Of a stretch of 64,000 nt of DNA, positions 25,550 to 34,620 are shown one piece after another. The stretch lies in the NCBI GenBank assembly GCA_934504345.1, contig CAKSVR010000002.1:40024-104023 (forward strand), given 5' to 3'. Numbering within the stretch: the first letter of the stretch is position 1; every line of letters starts with the position of its first letter. Origin of the DNA: an uncultured Agathobaculum sp. (GTDB taxonomy: Bacteria > Bacillota > Clostridia > Oscillospirales > Butyricicoccaceae). Below the pieces are notes generated by a model. That model was given only the letters and a program-made list of their open reading frames with translations, was not told the DNA's origin and searched no databases. Position numbers and translations under genes: made by a program.

Positions 25550-26383
25550 ATGCTCAAACTCGGTTATAACGAGGCTACCTGCAAGGAAAATTCCAACGTG
25601 GAAACCGACCTGCTGCTGTGCGAAAAGTACGGCTATGACTATATCGAGCTGCGCCTCGATATGCTCAAGGACTACCTGAAAACCCACACCGCGGACGACC
25701 TCAAGGCGTTTTTCGCCAAGAGCCACCTCAAGCCGTTCGCGTTCAACTCCATCGAGAATATCAACTTCTGCACGCCGGAGGAGTGGAAAAAGCTCGTAGA
25801 GCTGTTCACCTTCGGCTGCGAGATCGCCCAGCAGATCGGCAACCCGTATATCATCGTGGTGCCGACTGTCACGAGCGAGATCTGCACCAAGGACGAAAAG
25901 GAGATTTTCGAGGACTCGGTCAAGGTGCTGAACGAGCTGGCGGACATTGCCGAGCCGTATGGTGTCAAGCTGTCCTTTGAGCCCATCGGCGACCGCAAAT
26001 GGTGTGTCAACAGCGTTCGTCAGGCGCTCGAGATCGTCAACGCCGTCAACCGCGACAGCGTGGGCCTGACCGTGGACTGCATCAACGTTTACCTGCACGA
26101 CAAGTGCGCGGATGTGGACTACATCCGCAAAATCCCGAAAGAGAAACTGTTCGTGTTCCACATCAACGACTGCGAGGACCTGCCGCTCGGCATCCTCGAC
26201 CACTGCCACCGCCTGATGCCCGGTCTGGGCGCTATCCCGGTGCAGGCCGTCGCAGATGCGGTGCAGGCGGTCGGCTACGACGGCCCGGCGTGCCTCGAGC
26301 TGTTCCGTCCGGAATACTGGAAGATGCCTGCCGAGGATGTCATCCGCATGGGCGCGGAAACCACCCGCCCGTTCCTCGGATAA
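25550..26383 (+). CDS. Sugar phosphate isomerase/epimerase (IolI/IolH-like TIM barrel)
   Basis: The product is 277 aa; the gene starts 12 bp after the symporter stop behind TAAGGAGG. TIM-barrel metal and active-site motifs are visible: LSFEPIGDRKW, LTVDCINVYL, FHINDCEDLPLG and CLELFRPEYW. In inositol operons this family includes inosose isomerase (IolI) and IolH; the family cannot be split further by eye. About 290 bp follow before iolE, with no gene seen. Confidence 0.75.
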   Translation: MLKLGYNEATCKENSNVETDLLLCEKYGYDYIELRLDMLKDYLKTHTADDLKAFFAKSHLKPFAFNSIENINFCTPEEWKKLVELFTFGCEIAQQIGNPYIIVVPTVTSEICTKDEKEIFEDSVKVLNELADIAEPYGVKLSFEPIGDRKWCVNSVRQALEIVNAVNRDSVGLTVDCINVYLHDKCADVDYIRKIPKEKLFVFHINDCEDLPLGILDHCHRLMPGLGAIPVQAVADAVQAVGYDGPACLELFRPEYWKMPAEDVIRMGAETTRPFLG

Positions 26384-26677
26384 AACCCCGAAAAGCAGGA
26401 TTTTCAAAAACAGCTGCTTCGGCGCAGGTTTCCCCGGAAAATCAGCCTGATTTTCCCGCCGCATTTTTCGCTGGCATAAGAGGATAAAAACAGCCCATTC
26501 CACTCCAATTCTCTCACATTTTTTGTTTTTTGAATCTTGCCAAGAATCTAAAAGAAACCATGCGCCGAACCTGTTAAACTAAAAGCACAAAGAGAGGAAC
26601 GAACCTCACAGCCGGATTGTGAAATATCACGAAATCCAGCTGTGACAAACCAAAAGAACGAAAGGGAGGAATCCTCA

Positions 26678-27577
26678 ATGTTAGATCCCAACAAGGTAAA
26701 GATCGGTATTGCACCCATCGCATGGACCGAGGACGATATGCCGGAGATGGGCGCGGAGAACAGCTTTCTCCAGACCATCAGCGAGATCGCGCTGACCGGC
26801 TATGTTGGCACCGAAATCGGCTGCCAGTTCCCGCGTGACCCAGCCATCCTGAACAAGGAGTTCGGCCGCCGCGGCATTTCCGCCATCACCGGCTGGATCA
26901 GCACCTACCTGAACGAGCTGCCGATGTGGCAGAACGAACGCGCTTTCGTCGATCACATGAACTTCCTCAAGTCCATCGGCGCGACCATCATCAACACCTC
27001 GGATCAGTCGTTCTCCATCCAGCACCAGTGGAACACTCCGCTGTCCAACAAGAAAGTGCTGAACGATGATGAGTGGGACGTGCTCACCAAGGGCCTGGAT
27101 CACCTCGGCAAGATCGCTTACGACAGCGGCATGAAGATCGTTTACCATCACCACATGACGACCACGGTGCAGAAGACCGATGAGATCGACCGTATGCTGG
27201 CGATGACCGACCCGAAATACGTCAGCATGATCTACGATACCGGCCACCTGACGTTCTCCGGCGAGGACCCGATCGAGATTCTCAAAAAGCATCACGACCG
27301 CATCGGCCATGTACATCTCAAGAACGTCCGCAAGCCCGCGATGGACAAGTGCTATGCCGAGAACAAGAGCTTCCTCCGCTCCATTCCGGAGGGCGTGTTT
27401 ACCGTACCGGGCGACCCGGAGGGCTGCGTAGACTTCCCGACCGTATTCAAGCTGCTCGACGAGTACAACTACGAGGGCTGGCTGGTCGTTGAAGCCGAGC
27501 AGGATCCGGCCATCGCAAATCCGCTCGAGTACGCCCGCATGGCGCGCGCTTACGTCAAGGAGCACACCGGCCTGTAA
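26678..27577 (+). CDS. iolE: Inosose dehydratase
   Basis: The product is 299 aa, close to the usual 297. The start MLDPNKVKIGIAPIAW has GGGAGG 8 nt upstream and aligns with known IolE N-termini (VKxGIAPIxWTxDDxPExG). Metal-site motifs are YHHHMTT, YDTGHLTFSG and HVHLKNVRKP. The enzyme dehydrates scyllo-inosose to 3D-(3,5/4)-trihydroxycyclohexane-1,2-dione, the substrate of IolD. Confidence 0.9.
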   Translation: MLDPNKVKIGIAPIAWTEDDMPEMGAENSFLQTISEIALTGYVGTEIGCQFPRDPAILNKEFGRRGISAITGWISTYLNELPMWQNERAFVDHMNFLKSIGATIINTSDQSFSIQHQWNTPLSNKKVLNDDEWDVLTKGLDHLGKIAYDSGMKIVYHHHMTTTVQKTDEIDRMLAMTDPKYVSMIYDTGHLTFSGEDPIEILKKHHDRIGHVHLKNVRKPAMDKCYAENKSFLRSIPEGVFTVPGDPEGCVDFPTVFKLLDEYNYEGWLVVEAEQDPAIANPLEYARMARAYVKEHTGL

Positions 27578-27635
27578 GTTAACCCATTATTTTTAATAAA
27601 AAGAGTAAGAAAAGAGCACAAAGGAGAGTATTACT

Positions 27636-28652
27636 ATGAAAAAGCTGAAGATTGGTATCATCGGTGTAGGCCGTCTGGGTTATGAGCACGCCTGCAACAT
27701 CGCAAACCGCGTTCCGGGCTCCGAGCTGGTAGCCATCGCGGATGCAAACTTCGACCGTGCAAAGCAGGTCGCTGAGGAGCTGGGCGTTTCCGCTGTTTAC
27801 AACGACCCGAAGGAGCTGTGCGCCGACCCGAACGTTGAGGCCGTTGCCATCATCACCAACACCGCTTCTCACGTTGAGATGATCAAGATCGCGATGGATG
27901 CCGGCAAGCACGTTTTCTGCGAGAAGCCGCTGGCGGACACCGTTGAGAAGTGCAAGGAGGCCGAAGCCATCATCGCCGCTCACCCGGAGCTGACCTTTAT
28001 GCTGGGCTTCATGCGCCGCTACGACCACTCCTATCAGGTAGCCAAGAAGAAGATGGAGAACGGCGACATCGGCGACGTTATCCTCGTTCGCTGCTATTCG
28101 CAGGACCCGATCTCCATCATCGAGGGCACGCTCGAGTACGCACCGCGCTCCGGCGGCCAGTTCATCGATATGTCCATCCATGATTTCGACCTCATCCGCT
28201 GGCTGACCGGCTCCGAGGTCAAGGAACTGTGGGCTACCGGCGGCTGCTACGAGTTCAAGCAGTACAAGGACTGGGATGACGGCGACAACGTTTCCGGCCT
28301 GATGAAGATGGAGAACGATGCAATGGCATTCTTCTTCGCCGGCCGTGCAGCAGCACACGGTTCTCATGTTGAAACCGAGATCGTCGGTACCCGCGGCACG
28401 CTGCGTATCGCTTCCGTTCCGACCGATTCTCTCGTTGAGGTCATGAGCCAGCACGGCATATGCCGCGAGTGCTATCAGGACTTCATCACGCGCTGGCACG
28501 ATGCTTACATCACCGAGATCGAGGAGTTCTGCGACTGCGTAGCGACCGGCCGCAAGGCAACTCCGGGCGTGATCGACGGCACCCAGTCCACCAAGATCGC
28601 ATTCCGCTGCAAGGAGTCCTTCCTGACCGACAAGAAGCTGACCCTCGAATAA
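27636..28652 (+). CDS. Gfo/Idh/MocA-family oxidoreductase (inositol dehydrogenase-like)
   Basis: The product is 338 aa, with Rossmann motif GIIGVGRLGYEH, FCEKPLA (Lys97) and DMSIHDFDLIRWL (Asp178, His182). It is a paralogue of the iolG product at 23014 and lies 58 bp after iolE. It may oxidise scyllo- or D-chiro-inositol, or interconvert epimers with the other dehydrogenase. A bidirectional hairpin terminator lies downstream. Confidence 0.85.
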   Translation: MKKLKIGIIGVGRLGYEHACNIANRVPGSELVAIADANFDRAKQVAEELGVSAVYNDPKELCADPNVEAVAIITNTASHVEMIKIAMDAGKHVFCEKPLADTVEKCKEAEAIIAAHPELTFMLGFMRRYDHSYQVAKKKMENGDIGDVILVRCYSQDPISIIEGTLEYAPRSGGQFIDMSIHDFDLIRWLTGSEVKELWATGGCYEFKQYKDWDDGDNVSGLMKMENDAMAFFFAGRAAAHGSHVETEIVGTRGTLRIASVPTDSLVEVMSQHGICRECYQDFITRWHDAYITEIEEFCDCVATGRKATPGVIDGTQSTKIAFRCKESFLTDKKLTLE

Positions 28653-28729
28653 TCCCCAAAAAACTGTTCTCGGAAATCCAATATCTCCAAAAAATTATCT
28701 CCAAGGCATTCACCTTCAAGTCTTCGTTT

Positions 28730-28761
28730 GGCTCCCGACCGTTTCTCTCCGGTCGGGAGCC
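28730..28761. terminator. Bidirectional terminator between convergent genes
   Basis: A 12-bp perfect stem (GGCTCCCGACCG with CGGTCGGGAGCC) lies between the convergent dehydrogenase and MATE genes. Confidence 0.75.
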
Positions 28762-28773
28762 TTCTCGTTTGTC

Positions 28774-30708
28774 TTATTCTCTGCTTCGCACATACCGCAC
28801 AATGGTATCCGCGCTCTTTTCGATGCCGACCGACGAGTCCACCGTGAGCTCGTAATGCCGCGCATCTCCCCAGCGCTCCCCTGCGATATGCTTATAGTAG
28901 GAGGCCCGCGCCGCGTCCGACCGACGGATGCTGCGTGCGGCCTCCTCTGCTGTATCGCCATAGATCTCGCGCACGCGGTCCATGCGGTACGCCTCGGGCG
29001 CATGGATGAACACGCGCACCACGTTCTCGGTGCCGCGCAGAACATAATCCGCCGCACGGCCGACGATAACGCAGCTTCCGTTCTCCGCGATGCGGCGGAT
29101 AATCTTTGCCTGTGCCTCGACCGCGTACTGCACCGCACTCGAGCTAAGATACAGCTCACGCAGTACATCGGGCGCGTTCTTGTGGATGCTCGAGATAAAT
29201 TCGCTGTCCAGCCCGCTCTCATGCGCCGCCAGCGCGATCATCTCCTTATAATAGAACGGGATGCCGAGCGTTTCCGCTACGCGCCTGCCGATCTGCTTGC
29301 CGGATGAGCCGTGCTCGCGCGCGATGGTGATGATAACGCCCGGCTGGGACGGCCGGAGTGCCGGTTGCGCAAGCTCGACCGGCTTTTGCTCCTGCACATA
29401 GCTTTTCGACAGGAACTGCCGATAGTACAGCACGCCGACAAGGCTTGTCACGGTTTCCGTCACCGGAAAGGTCAGCCAGAACCGGTGCAGTCCGAACCGC
29501 GAGAATACAAAGCCCAGCGGAACGAACAGCACCACCGTGCGGATAACGGTCAGCAGCGAGCTTTTGAGGCTCGAGCCCACCGCCTGAAAGAACACCGGAA
29601 AAATGAGCGATGTCACCATCGGCAGAAAGCTGAGGCCGATGAAGTGAAAGCCGAAGCTGCCGATGGCGATGACCTCCGTATCCGAGGTGAACACGCGCAG
29701 CATCTGCGACGGGATGAGGTTGAAGCACAGCGCGCCGAGCGCCATCAGCGCCCAGCCGAAATACACCGACACGGACAGCGTTTTGCGGCAGCGGTCAATG
29801 CTGCGGGCAGCGTAGTTGTAGCTGATGACCGGAACAATGCAGGTCTGCATCGCGCCGAGCGGAATGAAGAAAAACGTCTGCCACTTGTAGTACAGGCCGA
29901 GCGCCGTGACAGCCTGATCGGAAAATCCCGCTAAAATCAGGTTGAGGCCGAGGATGTAGAACGTATACGCGGACTGCATCAGGATATTCGGCACGCCCAG
30001 CCGGAAAATCTGCGCGATATGGCCGGGATAGACCGCCTTTGCAGGCGATTTCCGAAAACCCTTTCGGCCGACAATAGCCGCCGCAGCCATCTGGCCGACC
30101 ACCGTCGCGACAGCCGCGCCCGCAATGCCCATCTGCGGCAGGCCGAACAGGCCGAAAATGAGCAGCGGATCGAGCACGATGTTGACGACCGCGCCCGTTA
30201 TCTGCGCGACGGTGGGCGTTTTCATGTCGCCGCCGGCCTGCAAAACCTTGGTCCAGATGCTCTCGAGGAACAGCCCGAAGCTGAACACGCACACGATGCG
30301 GCCGTACATGACCACATCGCGGATAACGTCCGCCGAGCTGGTGGATATTTTCGCATAGAACGGCAGGATGAGCCAGCCTGCGGCCGCGAACAGCGCCCAC
30401 AGCGCCAGCGCCAGCGGCGTGCCGACTCCGGCATATCCATCCGCCTCATCGGGACGGTTTTCGCCGTATTTCGCCGCCATGACGGTGTTGATGCCCACGC
30501 CCGTTCCCACCGCCAGCGCGATCATCAGCAGCTGGATGGGATAGACGATGGAGAGCGCGGTCAGACCGGTTTCGGAAAAACGGCCGATGAACAGGCTGTC
30601 CACGATGTTATACAGAGCCTGAATGAGCTGCGCCAGCATCACCGGCGGCGCCAGCTTGAGCAGGATGCGGCTGATCTTCTCCCTGCCGAAAAATTCTGTG
30701 GTGTCCAT
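28774..30708 (-). CDS. MATE-family efflux transporter fused to a cytidylate kinase-like domain
   Basis: The product is 644 aa, against about 450 for an ordinary MATE protein. Residues 1 to about 435 form a 12-helix MATE/NorM-type exporter (PPVMLAQLIQALYNIVDSLFIGRF at the start). Residues about 455-644 are a cytidylate-kinase-like domain: ITIAREHGSSGKQIGRRVAETLGIPFYYKEMI, then CVIVGRAADYVL and the adenylate-kinase-like RMDRVREIYG. MATE proteins export cationic drugs or metabolites with Na+ or H+. The kinase-like domain would be cytoplasmic and could sense or modify a nucleotide; its role is not known to me. There is no stop codon or frameshift between the parts. Confidence 0.88.
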   Translation of the reverse strand: MDTTEFFGREKISRILLKLAPPVMLAQLIQALYNIVDSLFIGRFSETGLTALSIVYPIQLLMIALAVGTGVGINTVMAAKYGENRPDEADGYAGVGTPLALALWALFAAAGWLILPFYAKISTSSADVIRDVVMYGRIVCVFSFGLFLESIWTKVLQAGGDMKTPTVAQITGAVVNIVLDPLLIFGLFGLPQMGIAGAAVATVVGQMAAAAIVGRKGFRKSPAKAVYPGHIAQIFRLGVPNILMQSAYTFYILGLNLILAGFSDQAVTALGLYYKWQTFFFIPLGAMQTCIVPVISYNYAARSIDRCRKTLSVSVYFGWALMALGALCFNLIPSQMLRVFTSDTEVIAIGSFGFHFIGLSFLPMVTSLIFPVFFQAVGSSLKSSLLTVIRTVVLFVPLGFVFSRFGLHRFWLTFPVTETVTSLVGVLYYRQFLSKSYVQEQKPVELAQPALRPSQPGVIITIAREHGSSGKQIGRRVAETLGIPFYYKEMIALAAHESGLDSEFISSIHKNAPDVLRELYLSSSAVQYAVEAQAKIIRRIAENGSCVIVGRAADYVLRGTENVVRVFIHAPEAYRMDRVREIYGDTAEEAARSIRRSDAARASYYKHIAGERWGDARHYELTVDSSVGIEKSADTIVRYVRSRE

Positions 30709-30857
30709 AAATCTCCCCGTTTCTGTGCGTTGCTACCGATAGTTATACACCAAACAGCGCGCACAGGCAAGATAAACGGGCTATTTTTTGCAGATTTGCG
30801 ACGGATGGCGCGGCAGCCGAACAGGGTCATCGGACGATACAATAAACCCCATGCAAC

Positions 30858-31118
30858 GCAGAAAACCACACCTTTCGGTGTGGTTTCAGGCTGTCGCGAA
30901 ACCACGGTTTCGCCGACAAGCAGGAACGGACCGTAGGCCGTTCCAAAGTCGTCCGAAAGTTCCCGTACGGAAACTTTTTCCCTCTTAAAGTATAAAAACC
31001 GAGATACACGCTCCCGGTTTTTATGAATTTGCACGGCAAATTCTATTTCATGCGCGCTGCCGCGCGATATGATGAAATTGGTTCAATACCGACTTTTTTG
31101 ACAAACTGGGTTTTCTGC
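30858..31118 (-). repeat. Dispersed structured 3'-UTR element, copy B
   Basis: 30889-31107 matches copy A (10419-10674) over most of its length, missing about 37 bp in the central GC-rich arm. It is enclosed by an outer inverted repeat, GCAGAAAACC (30858-30867) and GGTTTTCTGC (31109-31118). On the minus strand it begins right after the ogt stop codon and ends in a CACACC/GGTGTG terminator followed by TTTTC. The rest of 30709-30857 is untranslated sequence with no gene seen. Confidence 0.7.
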
Positions 31119-31634
31119 TTAGTATACGTTTTTCGGAATGACCAGCCGGTTCATATGAACGTGCTCCAGCTGGAGCAGCTTGACCTTTCTCTCGATGCCG
31201 CCGGCATAGCCGGTCAGGCTGCCGTCCGCGCCGACGACACGGTGGCACGGAATGATGATCGACACCGCATTATGGCCTACCGCACTGCCGACGGCCTGTG
31301 CGCCGCCCTGCCGCGCGGCCACGCGATGCGCCAGCGCGCCGTAGGTGGTCGTCTGTCCGTAAGGTATCTGCAAAAGCAGCTCCCACACGGCCTGCTGGAA
31401 CGGCGAACCGCTCGGATGCAGCGGCGGCGTGAAATCCGGCTCTTTGCCGCTGAAATACACATCCAGCCAGCGCTTTGCCTGCGTGATGATCTCGGTCTCC
31501 TGCGCTGTGTGCTCCCGGTCGAGCGTGCGGGCGAAATACTGCTGCCCGTCGAACCACAGGCCGGTAAGGCCGACCTCATCTGCCGCCAGCAGAATGCCGC
31601 CCAACGGCGAATCATAATGGCTGGTATACATCAT
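31119..31634 (-). CDS. ogt: Methylated-DNA--protein-cysteine methyltransferase
   Basis: The product is 171 aa, normal for Ogt. The start MMYTSHYDSPLG has AGGAGA 9 nt upstream; the longer open frame only shadows the next gene. The acceptor Cys is in IIPCHRVV (Cys130), with the HTH region PFQQAVWELLLQIPYGQTTTYG. It removes alkyl groups from O6-alkylguanine in a suicidal reaction. The AlkA-like glycosylase gene lies 55 bp upstream, so the pair is an alkylation-repair unit. Confidence 0.93.
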   Translation of the reverse strand: MMYTSHYDSPLGGILLAADEVGLTGLWFDGQQYFARTLDREHTAQETEIITQAKRWLDVYFSGKEPDFTPPLHPSGSPFQQAVWELLLQIPYGQTTTYGALAHRVAARQGGAQAVGSAVGHNAVSIIIPCHRVVGADGSLTGYAGGIERKVKLLQLEHVHMNRLVIPKNVY

Positions 31635-31689
31635 TCTTTTTCTCTCCTGACTGTCTTTTTCTTGAGGCAAGACCACATAATGGAACAAT

Positions 31690-32325
31690 TTAAGGCATTG
31701 CCTTATAGTCGTGCATTTCCGGTATCGCACCGCCGGATACCGCCCACAGATACAGGCTTGCCACGCTGCCATACGGGCTGAACCGGCGGCGGTATTTCTC
31801 GAACAGCCTGCGGTCGATCTTCCGATGGTGGTACACCATACGCAGCCCGCGCTGTATCGCGAGGTCGTCATAGCTGAAAATGTTCGGGCGCTGCATACCG
31901 AACAGCAGGAGCATTTCCGCCGTCCACACGCCGACGCCTTTGAGCGTGCTGAGCGCCTGTATCGCCTCTGCATCTGTCATTTTCTCCACTGCGGCAAGAT
32001 CAAATGCACCGGACTGCACCTTTTCGGCGAAGTCCGTGATGTATTCTGCCTTGCGGAATGTCATACCGAGCGATTGCAGCCGCGGCACGCCCGCCGCGAG
32101 GATGCACTCGGCTTTTACCTCTCCCAGCGCCTCGCGCATCCGCTGCCAGATGGTCGCCTGTGCCTTTGTCGAGATCTGCTGCCCGATGATGTGGTGTACG
32201 ACCGAGGAAAACAGGTCGGTGTCCACCTCGCGCTCGATGGGCCCGATCCGGTCGATGACCGCGCCCAGCCGTTTGTCCTTGCCGCGCAGATAGTCGGTTT
32301 CGGTCTGTCCGTATGCGAATATCAT
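31690..32325 (-). CDS. DNA-3-methyladenine glycosylase II (HhH-GPD family)
   Basis: The product is 211 aa; the ATG at 32325 follows an AGGGAG site. The helix-hairpin-helix LKGVGVWTAEMLL (about 128-140) is followed by the catalytic Asp region FSYDDLAIQRG (Asp153/154), and SSVVHHIIGQQIS matches the AlkA N-terminal core. It excises alkylated bases, opening base-excision repair. It is shorter than E. coli AlkA because the N-terminal beta domain is absent, as in many Firmicutes. Confidence 0.88.
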   Translation of the reverse strand: MIFAYGQTETDYLRGKDKRLGAVIDRIGPIEREVDTDLFSSVVHHIIGQQISTKAQATIWQRMREALGEVKAECILAAGVPRLQSLGMTFRKAEYITDFAEKVQSGAFDLAAVEKMTDAEAIQALSTLKGVGVWTAEMLLLFGMQRPNIFSYDDLAIQRGLRMVYHHRKIDRRLFEKYRRRFSPYGSVASLYLWAVSGGAIPEMHDYKAMP

Positions 32326-32390
32326 CCTGCTCCCTCTTTTCAATAAAACTATTATACCGTATTCGACAGAAAAATGCTATGCCAAAAACG

Positions 32391-32431
32391 AAAAGCAATC
32401 CGGCTTCCACGAAGGAAGCCGGATTGCTTTT
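32391..32431. terminator. Strong bidirectional hairpin
   Basis: An 18-bp perfect stem (32391-32408 with 32414-32431) starts with AAAA and ends with TTTT, upstream of the glycosylase gene. Confidence 0.7.
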
Positions 32432-32507
32432 ACGAGGCGCCTGCTGCTGTGTGGTTTGGTTTCTATGTATGGTATGACGATGAAAAACCGTTTTTTTGCA
32501 CTTCACG

Positions 32508-32554
32508 AAAAAAATCCCGAGGATTATCCACAATATTGCGGATAATCCTCGGGA
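32508..32554 (-). terminator. Terminator of the unknown four-gene operon
   Basis: On the minus strand, a 15-bp stem (32540-32554 with 32515-32529) is followed by a T-run. It lies 9 bp past the stop codon at 32563. Confidence 0.8.
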
Positions 32555-32562
32555 CAGGTTTT

Positions 32563-33738
32563 TCAGCGGTACGGATTGTCCGGACAGCCCATGATCGCCA
32601 GCACTTCATCCGGCTGCAGCGCGATATTTGACCAGCGACGAATGTCCGTGAGCAGCGCACGGTTTTCATACCACATTTCGGCATTCTCCATCGTCTGCGG
32701 ACTGTTTTCATTTCGCAGACGTTCTTCTGCATCCGCCAGCGCGGCCATCCATGTGCTGTATCGCAGCCACTGCACACCGGTGCGGTCAAAGGCGCGTTCA
32801 CTCATGCGCTCGATGCTGTCAATGAGCACATCGAAGGCATCGATGGGAATATGCAGACACCGGTGCCAGAATCGTGCAGGCTCACGCTTTTTGAGCGGCG
32901 ATTCCTCGGTATTATCGTACTGCTCCGCCTCTGTTTCCTCCGCAGCGGCGTAATCCGGGCGGAGCGTGATGCAGGTATCCATGAACCGCTCCATCTCGCC
33001 CAGACCGCTGCAAAACACACTGCGGCTCTGCGCCTCGAAGCCGATACGTTCATCGCGGTGGGTGTTGTCGTCGTACCACATGGCACGCCGCAGCTCCTCG
33101 CACGAGATCGTCTGACAGGCTCCCGCCGCATCCACGCATCGCACCATCAGAAAATGTCCCCACGGACGAAATTCCAGCCGCAGACCGCCCTCCAGACACA
33201 GCGAAATGCGCTCCGCTACCTCATGCGGCGTGTCATACGGCTCACCGGTCAGCGGCGCACAGTCCGCCATGCGGGTATCGACCTCGACCGCTGTCACCGC
33301 CTTTTCGCAGCAGCAGCCGAACAGGTCGCTGGCCGATACGTTCGGCTCCTCGCCGTCCGCCGCCCATCGGTCGTACGGATTGCTGCTCATGCGGAACACC
33401 GGCTCTCCCGGCGAGGCGATAACGAGCGCTTTTCCGTCCATGAACTCCACCGAGAACGTGCTGTCGAGCAGTACACAGCAGTCAAACCGCATATCGCCCG
33501 GAATGCTGCCGTAGCGCGACCTGCGCAGGCGCTCCTCCTCGTCCAGACCCTCCAAACGTGCAAAGGCTTCCTCCTCGATCCATTCACGGGTGTGGAAATG
33601 GCTGAAGCCGCCCAGATGCAGCAGGTCGATCACCCGACCGGTCAGCCGATATTCCTCCAGCTGTGCGCGGATGGCCGCCGGGTCGCTCAGGTACGGCGCA
33701 GCCCATCGAAATCCGCCTTTTTTCTCTGTTCTTATCAT
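32563..33738 (-). CDS. Hypothetical protein, 391 aa
   Basis: No family recognised. The start MIRTEKKGGFRW has GGGAGG 7 nt upstream and overlaps the preceding gene by 4 bp (ATGA), so translation is coupled. The protein is soluble, acidic and rich in Trp and Cys (FGCCCEKAVTA). No signal peptide or membrane helix is seen. The middle contains FRPWGHFLMVRCVDAAGACQTISCEELRRAMWYDD, and the C-terminus ends LQPDEVLAIMGCPDNPYR. It is the last gene of an operon of four small unknown genes, with a clear terminator. Confidence 0.75.
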   Translation of the reverse strand: MIRTEKKGGFRWAAPYLSDPAAIRAQLEEYRLTGRVIDLLHLGGFSHFHTREWIEEEAFARLEGLDEEERLRRSRYGSIPGDMRFDCCVLLDSTFSVEFMDGKALVIASPGEPVFRMSSNPYDRWAADGEEPNVSASDLFGCCCEKAVTAVEVDTRMADCAPLTGEPYDTPHEVAERISLCLEGGLRLEFRPWGHFLMVRCVDAAGACQTISCEELRRAMWYDDNTHRDERIGFEAQSRSVFCSGLGEMERFMDTCITLRPDYAAAEETEAEQYDNTEESPLKKREPARFWHRCLHIPIDAFDVLIDSIERMSERAFDRTGVQWLRYSTWMAALADAEERLRNENSPQTMENAEMWYENRALLTDIRRWSNIALQPDEVLAIMGCPDNPYR

Positions 33739-34043
33739 AAACAAGCCTCCCTGTACTGCTCCGTTCCGGCCGACAGCTGCCGGTCGTATTTGATGATATA
33801 CGCAAATGTATCCCGCAGCGAAAGGAACAGCCGCGGCTGCACATGATAATGCTGCGTGTTCCCGCGCGTGCTGACAAGGTTGATGCTCTCCCACTGTGCC
33901 AATTCGCTGCTTTTCGGGCCGATCAAAGCGGAAAACGTATCCACGGTGTTCCCGTCCGCATCCACGCGCACCGCAGAGAGCTGGGTCGGCCGGTTCTGAC
34001 CCTGTCTGTTTTTGACCCATTCCCTGTCTGTCAGCACATACAT
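33735..34043 (-). CDS. Hypothetical 102-aa protein resembling the N-terminus of a DEDD exonuclease
   Basis: The start MYVLTDREW has GGAG 8 nt upstream. The opening (VLTDREWVKNRQGQNRPTQL, then SAVRVDADGNTVDTFSALI) looks like the first beta strands of DEDDh 3'-5' exonucleases, with Asp and Glu in the D-x-E position. The protein ends before the later Asp and His motifs, so a full exonuclease domain is not present here. It is coupled by an ATGA overlap to the 391-aa gene. It could be a truncated exonuclease or part of a two-chain protein; both are inference. Confidence 0.6.
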   Translation of the reverse strand: MYVLTDREWVKNRQGQNRPTQLSAVRVDADGNTVDTFSALIGPKSSELAQWESINLVSTRGNTQHYHVQPRLFLSLRDTFAYIIKYDRQLSAGTEQYREACL

Positions 34044-34127
34044 TTTCCTCACTCCTTTACTGCTTTCAGTGTAGCAGATCGGGAGTACCATAAACGGGAT
34101 TTTCAGTCCGGCACCCGGCGGTACGCC

Positions 34128-34292
34128 TTATTCCGCATCCCAGCTGCGCTTGGCTCGGCTGCGGATGTAGCACTTGCCGCTCGGCACGGTGCGCGTCACC
34201 GGCGTGACATCGCCCCACGAACCGCGCTGACGGCTGTGATAGGCGCGCTGCGCCTTTTTGCTCTGCTTGCACAGCGGTACCAGCTTACGCAT
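34128..34292 (-). CDS. Small basic hypothetical protein, 54 aa
   Basis: The ATG is preceded by AGGAGG at 6 nt. The peptide is rich in Arg and Lys (MRKLVPLCKQSKKAQRAYHSRQ, about 15 basic residues) and has no membrane segment; nucleic-acid binding is possible. Its start overlaps the end of the 111-aa gene by 8 bp. Family not recognised. Confidence 0.65.
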   Translation of the reverse strand: MRKLVPLCKQSKKAQRAYHSRQRGSWGDVTPVTRTVPSGKCYIRSRAKRSWDAE

Positions 34293-34620
34293 AGCGGCCC
34301 TCCTTTCTGTTTTCACGCACGATGGTGTCGATGGTTTCGCTCAGCTCATCGCAGAACGCCGTGTAGTCCGCATGGCCGCAGACCATCATGCTGTCCGGCA
34401 GTTGCTCGATGGATTTTCGGAACGCTTTCTCATCCTTTTTGCGGACACGGCACAGGATGAAGATGTATTCGTTGTCTTTCTTGCTGAACTCGCGCAGAAA
34501 ATCCACCGGCACTTCGTTGCGGATGAACAGCTGATCCGCCAGATACGGCTGGGTATCCACATACATATAGTAGCAGTAGAACAGCGAGAACTTGTGCAGT
34601 TTCCAGCAGTACATTTTCAT
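34285..34620 (-). CDS. Hypothetical protein, 111 aa
   Basis: The start MKMYCWKLHKFS has GGGG 6 nt upstream; upstream in-frame ATG codons lack a ribosome site. The N-terminal part is aromatic-rich (FSLFYCYYMYVDTQPYLAD). The rest is charged (FLREFSKKDNEYIFILCRVRKKDEKAFRKSIEQL) and contains DSMMVCGHADYTAFCDEL. It is probably cytoplasmic. First gene of the four-gene unknown operon. Family not recognised. Confidence 0.65.
   Translation of the reverse strand: MKMYCWKLHKFSLFYCYYMYVDTQPYLADQLFIRNEVPVDFLREFSKKDNEYIFILCRVRKKDEKAFRKSIEQLPDSMMVCGHADYTAFCDELSETIDTIVRENRKEGRYA

Noticed and set aside
31635..31973. N-terminal extension of the Ogt frame
   Set aside because: The extension overlaps the glycosylase gene in another frame, has no homology, and a proper ribosome site precedes the internal ATG.
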